Part shown: positions 1-9,295 of the stretch, in pieces
Position numbering within the stretch: position 1 is the stretch's first letter
Layout of the letters: each line of letters begins with the position of its first letter
NCBI RefSeq assembly: GCF_000160855.1
Contig: NZ_GG700752.1
Location: 554,864 to 583,379, forward strand
Length of the DNA stretch: 28,516 bases
DNA from: Lactobacillus helveticus DSM 20075 = CGMCC 1.1877
Lineage (GTDB): Bacteria; Bacillota; Bacilli; Lactobacillales; Lactobacillaceae
Direction: 5' to 3'
Notes under the pieces: generated by a model
The model's database searches: none
What the model was told of the DNA's origin: nothing
The model's input: the letters and a program-made list of their open reading frames with translations, nothing else
Program-made: the position numbers and the translations under genes

Positions 1-10
1 CTATTCATAA

Positions 11-27
11 AGTAGGAACGCTTTTTT
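11..27 (+). terminator. right arm of a probable terminator cut by the window edge
   Basis: A stretch reading AAGTAGGAACG is followed directly by CTTTTTT at 21-27. This looks like the 3' arm and T tract of a rho-independent terminator whose 5' arm lies before base 1. In this gene order the gene to the left would be expected to be rpoC, but that is an inference. The same sequence could also serve the convergent prepilin peptidase gene, which ends at 26. Confidence 0.3.
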
Positions 28-709
28 AGTTTAAGAATTGCGTAAAAATTAGTCCTAAAAAGATAAAAGGAATGAAAGGATAGTGATAGTTGGCATCATT
101 GTTTTCAATTGCAAAAAATAATAAAAGCAAGAAGCAGGCAAATAAAAATATTATGTTAGCAGTAGAAGGCGTTAAGTAACTGGCAATAGCGAGATAAATT
201 AATAGATCGCCTAATCCCATTTTATGTTTAATAATATTCCAACAAAAAATTGAAATAATTGATACGAAGGAAATAAAATCTAAGGTCGTAAAAGCAGAAA
301 GTTTATTTTCGAAGGTAGCAATAAACATTGCAGGGAAAAGAAATAATAGATCGAATTCATTTTCATAGAAATCAGAGATGGCAGTTAAAAGAAGAGAGGA
401 AAGGAATACAGAATTCGTAATGCCATTAATAGAGCTGAAATCAATTAGAGAAAAAGCAAATCCTTCCACCAATTCAAATAAAAACAATTCGCTTGGAATA
501 GGTTGCTTGCAATAACGACAACGTCCTCTTAATAGTAAATAAGAAATAATGGGAATCTCGTCCAGCAGGGATAATTCAAAGTGACAATATTTGCAATAGG
601 AACGAGAAAAAATAAAATTTTTATTCTCCCATCGATCAAAAATTACAGCCATGTGGGATGCAATACAAGTTCCAATTACAAAATTAGTAAAAAGATAAAT
701 TAAATTCAA
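26..709 (-). CDS. comC: type IV prepilin peptidase (ComC/PilD-like, A24 family)
   Basis: Membrane aspartyl protease expected to cut the leader from class III signal peptides of competence pseudopilins such as ComGC. The N-terminal cytosolic loop carries two CxxC pairs (C39/C42 and C64/C67), the catalytic aspartates are D113 and D168 in GLGD (165-168), and the rest is hydrophobic helices; 227 residues is normal for Gram-positive members. I chose the TTG at 707-709: AGGTG on the minus strand (716-720) lies 7 bases before it, while the upstream ATG at 748 would add 13 residues and has no such site. It is transcribed away from rpsL, with no other com gene in the window. Family call is strong; the role in DNA uptake is inferred. 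Confidence 0.88.
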   Translation of the reverse strand: MNLIYLFTNFVIGTCIASHMAVIFDRWENKNFIFSRSYCKYCHFELSLLDEIPIISYLLLRGRCRYCKQPIPSELFLFELVEGFAFSLIDFSSINGITNSVFLSSLLLTAISDFYENEFDLLFLFPAMFIATFENKLSAFTTLDFISFVSIISIFCWNIIKHKMGLGDLLIYLAIASYLTPSTANIIFLFACFLLLLFFAIENNDANYHYPFIPFIFLGLIFTQFLN

Positions 710-773
710 AAAAATCACCTCACTATTTAATACGCAAAAAATCATCACTTTTCTTTTTTTATTTTGAAAAAGT

Positions 774-801
774 TTGATTTCTCTTAAAAACCGAGTACAA
801 T
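774..801 (+). promoter_or_regulatory. promoter of the str operon
   Basis: TTGATT (774-779), a 16-base spacer and TACAAT (796-801) form a good sigma-A promoter about 90 bases before rpsL. The bases from the -10 box onward (795-811) nearly repeat those of the rpsJ promoter at 4063-4079. The predicted transcript start is near 808. Confidence 0.75.
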
Positions 802-807
802 AGTGTT

Positions 808-892
808 TGTATGTTTTGAACAGTCTATTCGTGAGTTTAAAAAGAAACTCCCGGATGTGTGAACAAAATAGTAATTTTAGGAGGAAATTTTA
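808..892 (+). promoter_or_regulatory. 5' leader of rpsL with a small hairpin
   Basis: About 85 untranslated bases precede rpsL. GAGTTT (833-838) and AAACTC (845-850) form a 6-bp hairpin with a 6-base loop, and GTTTTG (813-818) could pair with CAAAAT (863-868) around it. No T tract follows, so it is not a terminator. TAGGAGG just before the ATG is the ribosome-binding site. Whether the fold controls S12 or S7 synthesis is unknown. Confidence 0.35.
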
Positions 893-1300
893 ATGCCAAC
901 CATTAATCAATTGGTAAGAAAAGGCCGTCATTCAAAGGTTACTAAGTCAAAGTCACCTGCTTTGAATTACAGCTACAACAGTATAAAGAAGGAATCAGTA
1001 TTCAACCCAGCTCCACAAATGCGTGGTGTTGCAACTCGTGTTGGTACTATGACTCCAAAGAAGCCTAACTCAGCTTTACGTAAGTACGCTCGTGTACGTC
1101 TTTCAAACTTAATCGAAGTTACTGCTTACATTCCAGGTGAAGGCCACAACTTGCAAGAACACTCAGTTGTTTTAATTCGTGGTGGTCGTGTAAAGGACCT
1201 TCCTGGTGTTCGTTACCACATCATTCGTGGTGCCCTCGATACTGCCGGTGTTGATGGCAGAAAGCAAAGCCGTTCTAAGTACGGTACTAAGAAAGATTAA
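893..1300 (+). CDS. rpsL: 30S ribosomal protein S12
   Basis: Decoding-centre protein of the small subunit. At 135 residues it carries the roughly 13-residue Firmicutes insertion after residue 25 that is absent from the 124-residue E. coli protein. The streptomycin-sensitive loop [11 protein letters not shown] (54-64) is intact, with Lys at 56 and 57, and so is the second loop [12 protein letters not shown], so no resistance substitution is seen. Residue 43 is Met in PQMRG, where I recall Lys in Bacillus subtilis and E. coli. First gene of the str operon, followed by rpsG 15 bases later. Confidence 0.98.
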   Translation: MPTINQLVRKGRHSKVTKSKSPALNYSYNSIKKESVFNPAPQMRGVATRVGTMTPKKPNSALRKYARVRLSNLIEVTAYIPGEGHNLQEHSVVLIRGGRVKDLPGVRYHIIRGALDTAGVDGRKQSRSKYGTKKD

Positions 1301-1315
1301 AGGAGGAGTTAAATA

Positions 1316-1786
1316 ATGCCTAGAAAAGGTCACGTAACTAAAAGAGCCGTTTTAGCAGATCCAGTTTACAACTCAAAGCTTGTTACCAAGTTAATTAACC
1401 ACTTGATGATTGATGGTAAGAGAGCTAAGGCATCTTCAATCCTTTACGATGCTTTCAACATTGTTCAAGACAAGACTGGTAAGGAACCACTTGATGTATT
1501 TGAAGAAGCTATGAACAACGTTATGCCAGTTTTGGAAGTTAGAGCTCGCCGTATCGGTGGTTCAAACTACCAAATCCCAGTTGAAGTACGTCCTGAAAGA
1601 AGAACTACTTTAGGTTTAAGATGGCTTGTTTCATATGCTCGTTTACGTAACGAACACACTATGGATGAACGATTAGCTAACGAAATCATTGACGCTTCAA
1701 ACAACACTGGTTCAGCTGTTAAGAAGCGTGAAGACGTTCACCGTATGGCTGAAGCTAACCGTGCATTTGCACACTACCGCTTCTAA
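1316..1786 (+). CDS. rpsG: 30S ribosomal protein S7
   Basis: Primary assembly protein that nucleates folding of the 3' major domain (head) of 16S rRNA and lines the E-site exit. The 156-residue product has the family start MPRKG and the conserved segment [17 protein letters not shown] near residues 15-31, and ends in the helix with AFAHYRF. Length is typical of bacteria other than E. coli K-12. AGGAGG at 1301-1306 sits 9 bases before the ATG. In E. coli S7 represses the str operon at the rpsL-rpsG junction; here that junction is only 15 bases, leaving no room for a comparable structure. Confidence 0.98.
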   Translation: MPRKGHVTKRAVLADPVYNSKLVTKLINHLMIDGKRAKASSILYDAFNIVQDKTGKEPLDVFEEAMNNVMPVLEVRARRIGGSNYQIPVEVRPERRTTLGLRWLVSYARLRNEHTMDERLANEIIDASNNTGSAVKKREDVHRMAEANRAFAHYRF

Positions 1787-1820
1787 TTTGTTCGTTTTAA
1801 TTTAAGGAGAGAAACAATTT

Positions 1821-3914
1821 ATGGCTAACAAGCGTGAATTTCCATTAGCAAAGACACGTAACATTGGTATTATGGCCCACATTGATGCGGGTAAGACTAC
1901 TACTACTGAACGTATCCTTTACTACACTGGTAAGATCCACAAAATTGGTGAAACTCACGAAGGTGATTCACAAATGGACTGGATGGATGAAGAAAAGGAA
2001 CGTGGTATCACTATTACTTCTGCAGCCACTACTGCACAATGGAAGGACCACAGAATTAACATTATCGATACCCCAGGACACGTTGACTTCACTATCGAAG
2101 TTGAACGTTCACTTCGTGTTCTTGATGGTGCTGTAACTGTTCTTGATGCTCAAGCTGGTGTTGAACCACAAACTGAAAACGTATGGCGTCAAGCTGAAAC
2201 TTACGGTGTTCCTCGTATTGTTTTTGTTAACAAGATGGATAAGATTGGTGCTGACTTTGATAAGTCAGTTAAGTCATTGCACGAACGTTTAAACGCTAAC
2301 GCTCACGCAGTTCAAATGCCAATCGGTTCAGCTGATACTTTTGAAGGTGTCATCGACTTAATTAACATGGTTGCTGATATCTACGACGAAGACAAGCTTG
2401 GTTCAAAGTGGGCTACTGTACCAATTCCTGATCAATACAAGGAAGAAGCTGAAAAGCGTCGTGGTGAATTAATTGAAGCTGTTGCTGATGTTGACGACGG
2501 CATCATGGAAAAATACCTTGGCGGTGAAGAAATTTCTAACGACGAATTAAAGGCAGCTATCCGTAAGGCTACTTTGAACTTGGAATTCTTCCCAGTATAT
2601 GCTGGTTCAGCATTCAAGAACAAGGGTGTTCAAATGATGCTTGATGGTGTTATTGACTACTTGCCATCACCACTTGATGTTAAGCCTTATGTTGCTCACG
2701 ATCCTAAGACTGGTGACGAAGTTGAACTTATGGCTGACGACAAGAAGCCATTTGCAGCTCTTGCATTTAAGATTGCTACTGACCCATTCGTAGGTCGTTT
2801 GACATTCATCCGTGTTTACACTGGTTCTCTTGAATCAGGTTCATACGTTTTGAACGCATCAAAGAACTCACGTGAACGTGTAGGTCGTTTGCTTCAAATG
2901 CACGCCAACTCAAGAACTGAAATTCCAGAAGTATTCTCAGGTGATATTGCCGGTGCCATCGGTTTGAAGAACACCACTACTGGTGACTCATTAACTGACC
3001 CAGATCACCCACTTATTTTGGAAAGCTTGAAAGTTCCAGATCCAGTTATCCAAGTTTCTGTTGAACCTAAGTCAAAGGCTGACCGTGATAAGATGGATGT
3101 TGCTTTGCAAAAGCTTACTGAAGAAGACCCAACCTTTAGAGCTGAAACTAACCCAGAAACTGGTCAAACTTTGATCTCAGGTATGGGTGAACTTCACCTT
3201 GATATCATGGTTGAACGTATGAGACGTGAATTTAACGTTGATGCTAAGATCGGTGAACCACAAGTTGCTTACCGTGAAACCTTCACTAAGGAAGCTAAGG
3301 CTCAAGGTAAGTTTGTTCGTCAATCAGGTGGTAAAGGTCAATACGGTGACGTTTGGATTGACTTTACTCCTAACGAAGAGGGTAAGGGTTACGAATTTGA
3401 AGATGCCATCGTTGGTGGTGTTGTTCCTCGTGAATTCATTCCTTCAGTTGACCAAGGTTTACAAGAAGCTATGAAGAATGGTGTTCTTGCAGGTTACCCA
3501 TTAATTGACGTTAAGGCTAAGCTTTACGATGGTAGTTACCACGAAGTCGACTCATCAGAAGCTGCCTTCAAGGTTGCTGCTTCACTTGCTTTGAAGAATG
3601 CTGCTTCAAAGGCTGGCGCTGTTATCTTGGAACCAATTATGAAGGTTCAAGTAACTACTCCAGAAGAATACTTAGGTGATGTTATGGGTTCAATCACTGC
3701 TCGTCGTGGTACTATGGAAGGTATGGAAGACAGAGCCGGTGCTAAGGTCATTAACTCATTTGTTCCACTTTCAGAAATGTTTGGTTACGCAACTACTTTG
3801 CGTTCATCAACTCAAGGTCGTGGTACATTTACTATGGTATTTGATCACTACTCACCAACACCTAAGTCAATTCAAGCTGATATCATTAAGAAACGCGGCG
3901 GCGAAGCTGAATAA
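1821..3914 (+). CDS. fusA: translation elongation factor G
   Basis: GTPase that drives tRNA-mRNA translocation and, with RRF, ribosome recycling. The 697-residue protein has all G motifs: AHIDAGKT (19-26), RGITI (61-65), DTPGH (83-87), NKMD (137-140) and a GSAFKNKG G5 segment near 262. Domains II-V follow in the usual order; GMGELHLDI in domain III is present and the C-terminal half holds the domain IV/V sequences. AAGGAGA ends 10 bases before the ATG. Last gene of the str operon, since a strong terminator lies 57 bases downstream and tuf does not follow it. Confidence 0.98.
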   Translation: MANKREFPLAKTRNIGIMAHIDAGKTTTTERILYYTGKIHKIGETHEGDSQMDWMDEEKERGITITSAATTAQWKDHRINIIDTPGHVDFTIEVERSLRVLDGAVTVLDAQAGVEPQTENVWRQAETYGVPRIVFVNKMDKIGADFDKSVKSLHERLNANAHAVQMPIGSADTFEGVIDLINMVADIYDEDKLGSKWATVPIPDQYKEEAEKRRGELIEAVADVDDGIMEKYLGGEEISNDELKAAIRKATLNLEFFPVYAGSAFKNKGVQMMLDGVIDYLPSPLDVKPYVAHDPKTGDEVELMADDKKPFAALAFKIATDPFVGRLTFIRVYTGSLESGSYVLNASKNSRERVGRLLQMHANSRTEIPEVFSGDIAGAIGLKNTTTGDSLTDPDHPLILESLKVPDPVIQVSVEPKSKADRDKMDVALQKLTEEDPTFRAETNPETGQTLISGMGELHLDIMVERMRREFNVDAKIGEPQVAYRETFTKEAKAQGKFVRQSGGKGQYGDVWIDFTPNEEGKGYEFEDAIVGGVVPREFIPSVDQGLQEAMKNGVLAGYPLIDVKAKLYDGSYHEVDSSEAAFKVAASLALKNAASKAGAVILEPIMKVQVTTPEEYLGDVMGSITARRGTMEGMEDRAGAKVINSFVPLSEMFGYATTLRSSTQGRGTFTMVFDHYSPTPKSIQADIIKKRGGEAE

Positions 3915-3970
3915 TTTTTAACGATAAAAAGTTTTAATACTTTTAGCTTAATTGAAAACAATTACATATA

Positions 3971-4007
3971 AAAAAGAGTTATTGAGAATTTTCAATAACT
4001 CTTTTTT
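3971..4007 (+). terminator. terminator of the str operon
   Basis: AAGAGTTATTGA (3974-3985) pairs perfectly with TCAATAACTCTT (3992-4003) over a 6-base loop, extended by A-T pairs and followed by six Ts (4002-4007). It separates fusA from the S10 promoter. Confidence 0.93.
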
Positions 4008-4040
4008 GTAAATCTTTTTAAGAAAAAATGCCCGTAAGCC

Positions 4041-4069
4041 TTGATATTTAGGGGAAGACAAAGTACAAT
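4041..4069 (+). promoter_or_regulatory. promoter of the S10/spc ribosomal operon
   Basis: TTGATA (4041-4046), a 17-base spacer and TACAAT (4064-4069) make a near-consensus sigma-A promoter. Together with the leader and the terminator at 3971-4007 it accounts for the 317-base gene-free stretch between fusA and rpsJ. It is the only clear promoter before secY, so it probably drives 22 genes. Confidence 0.82.
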
Positions 4070-4075
4070 AGTTTT

Positions 4076-4231
4076 TGTGCTTAAGGGACAATTGTGTCCT
4101 GGGCAATTAATATTTTTGTAAAGTGTTGACGCAAAAGGTTGCGGCACGCCAGGCTGCATTGCCACAGTGGCGTGCGGGGAATTTTTGCCGAGCAAGTCAT
4201 CTTTTAAAGAAGACGTTAAGGGGGTAATTTA
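4076..4231 (+). promoter_or_regulatory. structured 5' leader of the S10 operon
   Basis: About 155 untranslated bases, GC-rich in the middle unlike other intergenic DNA here. Visible pairings: GGACA (4086-4090) with TGTCC (4095-4099); GCACGCCA (4144-4151) with TGGCGTGC (4168-4175), a perfect 8-bp stem; around it GCAAAA (4131-4136) with TTTTGC (4183-4188) and TGAC (4127-4130) with GTCA (4196-4199). A further hairpin, GTC at 4196-4198 plus TCTT at 4200-4203 with matching bases at 4207-4214, lies just before the AAGGGGG ribosome-binding site (4218-4224) and uses the same GTC, so the two folds exclude each other. In E. coli, L4 represses this operon through its leader; a like role here is inferred. 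Confidence 0.6.
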
Positions 4232-4540
4232 ATGGCAAGTCAAACAATTCGTATTAGACTTAAGTCTTACGAACACGGTATTCTCGATGAATCAGCTGCT
4301 AAGATCGTAGCTACTGCAAAGAGAACTGGTGCTGAAATTTCAGGTCCGGTTCCTCTTCCAACAGAAAGAACTTTATTCACTGTTCTTCGTTCACCACACA
4401 AGAACAAGGACTCACGTGAACAATTCGAAATGCGTACTCACAAGCGTTTAATCGACATTTTGAATCCAACACCTAAGACTGTTGATTCATTAATGAAACT
4501 TGATCTTCCAAGTGGCGTAGACATCGAAATTAAATTGTAA
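4232..4540 (+). CDS. rpsJ: 30S ribosomal protein S10
   Basis: Small-subunit head protein, also NusE, the partner of NusB and NusG in antitermination. The 102-residue product begins with the typical [14 protein letters not shown] segment and contains the signature around [19 protein letters not shown] (39-57). AAGGGGG lies 7 bases before the ATG. It opens the S10 operon downstream of the long leader, and the next gene, rplC, starts 23 bases on. Nothing unusual in the protein. Confidence 0.98.
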
Positions 4541-4563
4541 TTTAAATAGAAAGAGGTGTAATC

Positions 4564-5202
4564 ATGACCAAAGGAATCTTAGGAAGAAAAGTTGGTATGA
4601 CTCAAATCTTTACTAAAGATGGTGTCCTTGTTCCTGTAACAGTTGTAGAAGCAACTCCTAACGTTGTTATGCAAGTTAAGACTGTTGAATCAGACGGTTA
4701 CGAAGCTGTTCAATTAGGTTACCAAGACAAACGTGAAGTTTTGAGCAACAAACCAGAAAAAGGTCATGCTGATAAAGCAAAGACTTCACCTAAGCGCTTC
4801 ATTCGGGAAATCCGCGGTGTTGAGCTTAAGGACTATGAAGTCGGCTCAGAAGTTACTGTGGATACATTCAAGGAAGGTGACGTTGTAAACGTTACTGGTA
4901 CTTCAAGAGGTCATGGATACCAAGGTAACATCAAGCGTTGGGGCCAATCAAGAGGACCAGAAACCCACGGTTCAAGATACCATAGAATTCCTGGTTCAAT
5001 GGGTTCCATCATTAACCGTGTACCCAAGGGCAAGCGTTTGCCAGGTCACATGGGTATGAAGAAAGTTACCATTGAAAACTTAGTAATTGAAAAAGTTGTA
5101 GCAGACAAGAACGTATTGATGATCAAGGGCAATGTTCCAGGTGCTAAGAACTCATTGATCGTTGTTAAGACTGCTTCTAAAGCTGTTAAGGCTGATAAAT
5201 AG
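4564..5202 (+). CDS. rplC: 50S ribosomal protein L3
   Basis: Binds the 3' end of 23S rRNA and reaches the peptidyl-transferase centre by a long loop. The 212-residue product starts [16 protein letters not shown] and holds the conserved loop with [12 protein letters not shown] and [13 protein letters not shown] (about residues 118-150). Length is normal for Firmicutes. AAAGAGGTG precedes the ATG at 4564. It is co-transcribed with rplD, 14 bases downstream. Confidence 0.98.
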   Translation: MTKGILGRKVGMTQIFTKDGVLVPVTVVEATPNVVMQVKTVESDGYEAVQLGYQDKREVLSNKPEKGHADKAKTSPKRFIREIRGVELKDYEVGSEVTVDTFKEGDVVNVTGTSRGHGYQGNIKRWGQSRGPETHGSRYHRIPGSMGSIINRVPKGKRLPGHMGMKKVTIENLVIEKVVADKNVLMIKGNVPGAKNSLIVVKTASKAVKADK

Positions 5203-5216
5203 GAAGGAGGACTAGA

Positions 5217-5834
5217 ATGGCTAATTTAAAAGTTATGGATCAAAACGGTAAAGATTCTGGTGAAGTTACTTTAAACGATAAAGTTTTTGGTATTGAACCT
5301 AACGAAAGTGTCGTTTTTGAAGCAATCATTAGACAAAGAGCCGGTAAGCGTCAAGGTACCTCAAAGGTTAAGAACAGATCTGCCGTTCGCGGTGGTGGTA
5401 AGAAGCCTTGGAGACAAAAGGGTACTGGTCGTGCTCGTCAAGGTTCTATCAGATCTCCACAATGGCGTGGTGGTGGTACAGTGTTTGGCCCAACACCTCG
5501 TTCATACGCATACACGATGCCAAGAAAGCAACGTCGTTTGGCTATTAAGTCAGTTCTTTCCCAAAAGATGATTGATAAGGATTTGATTGTTTTAGATAAG
5601 TTGGCTATGTCAGCACCTAAGACTAAGGATTTAGTATCAATGTTAAACAGCTTAAATGTTGATGGTAAAGTTTTAATTGTTTCAGATGATAACAATGTAC
5701 AACTTTCCGCCAGAAACTTAGCTAAGGTTAAGGCTGTTCCAGTTAACGGTTTAAACGTTGAAGACGCAGTTAACTATGGTAAGTTAATCTTGACTCAAGA
5801 TGCTGTTAAGAAGATCGAGGAGGTTTTGGCTTAA
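5217..5834 (+). CDS. rplD: 50S ribosomal protein L4
   Basis: Lines the nascent-peptide tunnel and, in E. coli, represses the S10 operon by binding its leader. The 205-residue product has the extended basic loop with [19 protein letters not shown] and SPQWRGGG (about residues 60-86), the part that bears macrolide-resistance changes in other bacteria; it looks wild type. GGAAGGAGG lies before the ATG. The stop codon overlaps the rplW start in TAATG, so the two are probably coupled in translation. The fold of the upstream leader makes autoregulation by L4 a reasonable guess. Confidence 0.98.
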   Translation: MANLKVMDQNGKDSGEVTLNDKVFGIEPNESVVFEAIIRQRAGKRQGTSKVKNRSAVRGGGKKPWRQKGTGRARQGSIRSPQWRGGGTVFGPTPRSYAYTMPRKQRRLAIKSVLSQKMIDKDLIVLDKLAMSAPKTKDLVSMLNSLNVDGKVLIVSDDNNVQLSARNLAKVKAVPVNGLNVEDAVNYGKLILTQDAVKKIEEVLA

Positions 5835-6139
5835 TGGACGTACGCGATATCATTTTAAGACCCGTCATTACTGAAAAGTCCACGAACTTAATGGATGATA
5901 AGAAGTACACATTCGACGTGCTTTTAACTGCAACCAAAACACAAGTTCGCAATGCTGTTGAAGAAATCTTCGATGTTAAGGTAAAGAACGTTAACATTAT
6001 GAATGTTCGCGGTAAAGACAAGCGAGTAGGTCGTTACACTGGTAAGACTGCTCGTCGTAGAAAGGCAATCGTTACTTTGACTAACGATTCAAACGACATC
6101 AAGATTTTCCAAGACGAAAATAAAGAAGACAACAAGTAA
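5834..6139 (+). CDS. rplW: 50S ribosomal protein L23
   Basis: Sits at the tunnel exit and is the docking point for trigger factor and the signal recognition particle. The 101-residue product shows the family N-terminus [16 protein letters not shown] and the basic loop [19 protein letters not shown] (59-77). Its start shares one base with the rplD stop, and GAGGAGG (5817-5823) lies inside rplD, which fixes the start. No anomalies. Confidence 0.98.
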   Translation: MDVRDIILRPVITEKSTNLMDDKKYTFDVLLTATKTQVRNAVEEIFDVKVKNVNIMNVRGKDKRVGRYTGKTARRRKAIVTLTNDSNDIKIFQDENKEDNK

Positions 6140-6154
6140 TAGGAGGTCAGTCAA

Positions 6155-6991
6155 TTGGCTATTAAGATTTACAAGCCAACCACTAATGGTCGTCGTCATA
6201 TGACTTCTTCCGACTTTGCTGAGATTACCAAGACAAAGCCTGAAAAGACTTTACTTGAATCACAATCACATACTGCAGGTCGTAACTCATATGGTCACAT
6301 CACTGTAAGACACCGTGGTGGTGGTCACAAACAAAAATACCGTATCATCGACTTTAAGCGTAACAAGGACAATACAAAGGCAGTTGTAAAGGCTATCGAA
6401 TACGATCCAAACAGAACTGCTAACATTGCATTGCTTCACTACACTGATGGTATTAAAGCTTACATCTTAGCACCTAAGGGATTAAAGGTTGGCGATATCG
6501 TTGAATCAGGCGATTCAGTTGACATTAAGCCAGGTAACGCATTAGCATTAAAGAACATCCCATCTGGTACTTCAATTCACAACATTGAATTAAAGCCAGG
6601 CAAGGGTGGCCAACTTGTAAGAAGTGCTGGTGCTTCTGCTCAAGTTTTGGGTGTTGATGGTGACTACACTTTAGTAAGATTACAAAGTGGTGAAGTTCGT
6701 AAGATCTTGTCATCATGCCGTGCAACTATCGGTGTTGTAGGTAACGAACAACATTCATTAATTAAATTAGGTAAAGCTGGTCGTAAGCGTTGGTTAGGCA
6801 AGCGTCCTCAATCACGTGGTTCCGTAATGAACCCTAACGATCACCCACATGGTGGTGGTGAAGGTAAGGCTCCAGTTGGTCGTCCACAACCTATGACTCC
6901 ATGGGGTAAGAAGGCTCGTGGTATCAAGACTAGAGATACCAAGAAGGCTAGCGAGAAGTTAATCATTCGTCACCGTAAAGGTAGCAAGTAA
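6155..6991 (+). CDS. rplB: 50S ribosomal protein L2
   Basis: Core large-subunit protein needed for subunit joining and peptidyl-transferase activity. The 278-residue product ends with the hallmark segment [20 protein letters not shown]230, in DHPHGGG, matches the histidine (H229 in E. coli) tied to catalysis. The start codon is TTG at 6155: AGGAGG (6141-6146) is 8 bases upstream and the protein then reads AIKIYKPTT as in other L2 proteins, while no in-frame ATG fits. A weak start codon for one of the most abundant proteins is notable. Confidence 0.97.
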   Translation: MAIKIYKPTTNGRRHMTSSDFAEITKTKPEKTLLESQSHTAGRNSYGHITVRHRGGGHKQKYRIIDFKRNKDNTKAVVKAIEYDPNRTANIALLHYTDGIKAYILAPKGLKVGDIVESGDSVDIKPGNALALKNIPSGTSIHNIELKPGKGGQLVRSAGASAQVLGVDGDYTLVRLQSGEVRKILSSCRATIGVVGNEQHSLIKLGKAGRKRWLGKRPQSRGSVMNPNDHPHGGGEGKAPVGRPQPMTPWGKKARGIKTRDTKKASEKLIIRHRKGSK

Positions 6992-7009
6992 TAGAAGGAG
7001 GGTTAATTA

Positions 7010-7291
7010 ATGAGCCGTAGTATTAAAAAAGGTCCTTTTGCTGATGCATCATTATTAAAGAAGGTTGATGCACAAGCAGATGCAGATAAGAAGCAAGTTA
7101 TTAAAACTTGGTCACGTCGTTCAACTATTTTCCCTTCCTTTGTTGGGTTGACTATAGCTGTTTACGATGGTAGAAAACATGTCCCAGTATATATTACTGA
7201 AGATATGGTTGGTCATAAGTTAGGTGAATTTGTTCCAACAAGAACTTTCCATGGACACAAATCCACTGAAGATAAAACCACAGCAAAATAG
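7010..7291 (+). CDS. rpsS: 30S ribosomal protein S19
   Basis: Head protein that forms a complex with S13 and contacts the A-site tRNA and the B1a bridge. The 93-residue product starts [12 protein letters not shown] and carries the signature [24 protein letters not shown] across residues 51-74. GAAGGAGGG precedes the ATG. Operon member between rplB and rplV with 18- and 19-base gaps. Its C-terminus is basic and slightly extended, as usual in Firmicutes. Confidence 0.98.
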   Translation: MSRSIKKGPFADASLLKKVDAQADADKKQVIKTWSRRSTIFPSFVGLTIAVYDGRKHVPVYITEDMVGHKLGEFVPTRTFHGHKSTEDKTTAK

Positions 7292-7310
7292 AGGAAGGAG
7301 AAACATCTAA

Positions 7311-7664
7311 ATGGCAGAACAAATTAGTTCAGCTAAGGCAGAAGCAAGAACTGTTCGCATTGCTCCAAGAAAAGCTCGTTTGGTCGTTGACTTAATTCGT
7401 GGTAAGAGCGTTGCCGAAGCATTAGCAATCTTAGAATTTACGCCTAGAGCTGCTTCCCCAATCGTTGAAAAAGTTTTACGTTCAGCAATTGCTAACGCAG
7501 AACACAACTACGATCTTGAAAGTGCAAATCTTTACGTATCAGAAGCATATGTAAACGAAGGTGCTACTTTGAAGAGATTCCGTCCCCGTGCTAAGGGTAT
7601 GGCTTCTCCAATTAACAAGAGAACCAGTCACGTAGTTGTAGTAGTTTCAGAAAAGAACGATTAA
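7311..7664 (+). CDS. rplV: 50S ribosomal protein L22
   Basis: Spans the large subunit and shapes the tunnel constriction with L4. The 117-residue product has the N-terminal core with [17 protein letters not shown] (16-32) and the beta-hairpin ending in [19 protein letters not shown] (about 89-107), the site of erythromycin-resistance deletions elsewhere; it appears intact. GAGGAAGGAG precedes the ATG by a normal distance. An antisense reading frame over its first half is a shadow only. Confidence 0.98.
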   Translation: MAEQISSAKAEARTVRIAPRKARLVVDLIRGKSVAEALAILEFTPRAASPIVEKVLRSAIANAEHNYDLESANLYVSEAYVNEGATLKRFRPRAKGMASPINKRTSHVVVVVSEKND

Positions 7665-7677
7665 GGGAGGTATATTA

Positions 7678-8352
7678 ATGGGTCAAAAGATTAACCCAAA
7701 CGGTTTTCGTCTCGGTGTCATCCATGATTGGGAATCAAAATGGTATGCTGACAAAGGATACAAAGAAACTTTAAATGAAGACCTTCGAATCAGAAAGTTT
7801 ATTTCAAAGAAATTGAAGGATGCTTCAGTATCCACTGTTGAAATTGAACGTGCAGCTAACAGAATTAACATTTCAATTCACACTGCAAAGCCAGGTATGG
7901 TAATTGGTAAAGGTGGTTCTGAAGTTGAAGCATTGAGAAAGCAATTAAATGCTTTAACTGGCAAGCAAGTTCACATTAATATTGTTGAAATTAAGAAACC
8001 AGATCTTGATGCTGAATTGGTAGCAGATAGTATTGCTCGTCAACTTGAAGCTCGTATTGCTTTCAGACGTGCTATGCGTCAAGCTACTCAAAGAGCTATG
8101 CGTGCTGGTGCCAAGGGTATTAAGGTTCAAACTTCTGGTCGTTTGAACGGTGCCGACATGGCAAGAAGAGAATGGCACACAGAAGGTCGTGTTCCATTAC
8201 AAACTTTGAGAGCTGATATTGATTACGCTTGGGTAAATGCCTTCACTACTTATGGTGAAATTGGTGTTCGAGTTTGGATCAACCGTGGCGAAATCTTACC
8301 TACTCGTAAGAACAAGCCAGCTTCAAAGCCAGCGAAGGGAGGAAATAGATAA
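7678..8352 (+). CDS. rpsC: 30S ribosomal protein S3
   Basis: Part of the mRNA entry tunnel and its helicase activity. The 224-residue product starts [13 protein letters not shown], has a KH RNA-binding domain with the GKGG loop at 77-80, and a C-terminal S3 domain with the signature AQGIKV-like [27 protein letters not shown] lies just before the ATG. The stop codon overlaps the rplP ATG (TAATG), and AAGGGAGG inside its end serves as the rplP ribosome-binding site. Confidence 0.98.
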   Translation: MGQKINPNGFRLGVIHDWESKWYADKGYKETLNEDLRIRKFISKKLKDASVSTVEIERAANRINISIHTAKPGMVIGKGGSEVEALRKQLNALTGKQVHINIVEIKKPDLDAELVADSIARQLEARIAFRRAMRQATQRAMRAGAKGIKVQTSGRLNGADMARREWHTEGRVPLQTLRADIDYAWVNAFTTYGEIGVRVWINRGEILPTRKNKPASKPAKGGNR

Positions 8353-8792
8353 TGCCTTTAGTACCAAAACGAGTAAAACACCGTCGTGAATTCCGTGGTA
8401 AGATGCGTGGTGCTGCTAAAGGTGGTAAATATATTGCCTTTGGTGAATACGGTCTTGAAGCCCTCGAATCACATTGGATTACTAACCGTCAAATCGAAGC
8501 TGCTCGTGTTGCTATGACACGTTACATGAAGCGTGGCGGTAAAGTTTGGATTAGAATTTTCCCTCAAAAGTCATACACTGCAAAAGGTGTAGGTGTACGT
8601 ATGGGTTCTGGTAAAGGTGCACCTGCAGGTTGGGTAGCTGTAGTTAAGAGAGAAAAGATTATGTTTGAAATTGGTGGTGTTGATGAAGCAACTGCTCGTG
8701 AAGCTTTGAGACTTGCTTCAACTAAGTTACCAATTAAGACTAAGTTTGTAACTAGAAGTTCGGAAGTAGGTGGCGAATCTAATGAAGGCTAA
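8352..8792 (+). CDS. rplP: 50S ribosomal protein L16
   Basis: Late-assembling protein that contacts A- and P-site tRNA elbows. The 146-residue product starts [17 protein letters not shown] and contains [19 protein letters not shown] (about residues 80-98), the conserved tRNA-facing loop. It overlaps rpsC by one base upstream and rpmC by 11 bases downstream, consistent with translational coupling through this part of the operon. Confidence 0.98.
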   Translation: MPLVPKRVKHRREFRGKMRGAAKGGKYIAFGEYGLEALESHWITNRQIEAARVAMTRYMKRGGKVWIRIFPQKSYTAKGVGVRMGSGKGAPAGWVAVVKREKIMFEIGGVDEATAREALRLASTKLPIKTKFVTRSSEVGGESNEG

Positions 8793-8979
8793 AGATATCA
8801 GAGCATTAACCACTGATCAAATGTTAGAAAAAGAAAAGCAATATAAAGAAGAGCTCTTTAATTTGCGTTTCCAACAAGCAACGGGTCAATTAGAAAATAC
8901 CGCTCGCTTGAGTAAAGTCCGCAAGAATATCGCCAGAATTAAGACTATTCTGAGCGAAAAAGCATTAGAAAACAATTAG
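8782..8979 (+). CDS. rpmC: 50S ribosomal protein L29
   Basis: Small helical-hairpin protein next to L23 at the tunnel exit. The 65-residue product MKAKDIRAL... is the usual length, with the signature around [20 protein letters not shown] chose the ATG at 8782, not the in-frame GTG at 8770: AGGTGG (8768-8773) is 8 bases before the ATG, and other L29 proteins begin at this Met. The first 11 bases lie within the end of rplP. Confidence 0.95.
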   Translation: MKAKDIRALTTDQMLEKEKQYKEELFNLRFQQATGQLENTARLSKVRKNIARIKTILSEKALENN

Positions 8980-8997
8980 TGGAAGGGAGCTATTAAC

Positions 8998-9264
8998 TTG
9001 AGCGAAACAAACGAAAGAAATCGTCGTCACGTATACCAAGGTCGTGTAGTTTCTGATAAGATGGACAAGACTATCGTAGTCGTTGTTGATACTTACAAGA
9101 ACCACCCAGTTTACAGCAAGCGTATTAGATATTCTAAGAAGTACTACGCACAAGACGAAAATAACGAAGCTAAAGTTGGCGATACTGTACGTATCATGGA
9201 AACCCGTCCATTATCTCGTAAGAAGCGCTTCCGTTTAGTAAAGATTGTTAAGAAATCTGTTTAA
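8998..9264 (+). CDS. rpsQ: 30S ribosomal protein S17
   Basis: Primary rRNA-binding protein of the 30S body with an OB fold. The 88-residue product contains the core [17 protein letters not shown] (16-32) and the signature [20 protein letters not shown] (61-80). Start codon is TTG at 8998, with AAGGGAG about 8 bases upstream; no in-frame ATG fits the family N-terminus. It follows rpmC by 18 bases. Confidence 0.96.
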   Translation: MSETNERNRRHVYQGRVVSDKMDKTIVVVVDTYKNHPVYSKRIRYSKKYYAQDENNEAKVGDTVRIMETRPLSRKKRFRLVKIVKKSV

Positions 9265-9295
9265 TTTGCGGATTTAGTGAGGGGAGGATTCTACA

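Noticed and set aside
4126..4131. TTGACG in the S10 leader as a second -35 box
   Set aside because: No -10-like sequence lies 16-18 bases downstream; the region there is the GC-rich stem.
3992..4195. A minus-strand open frame in the S10 leader
   Set aside because: It overlaps the str terminator, the rpsJ promoter and the structured leader, and has no ribosome-binding site or recognisable product.
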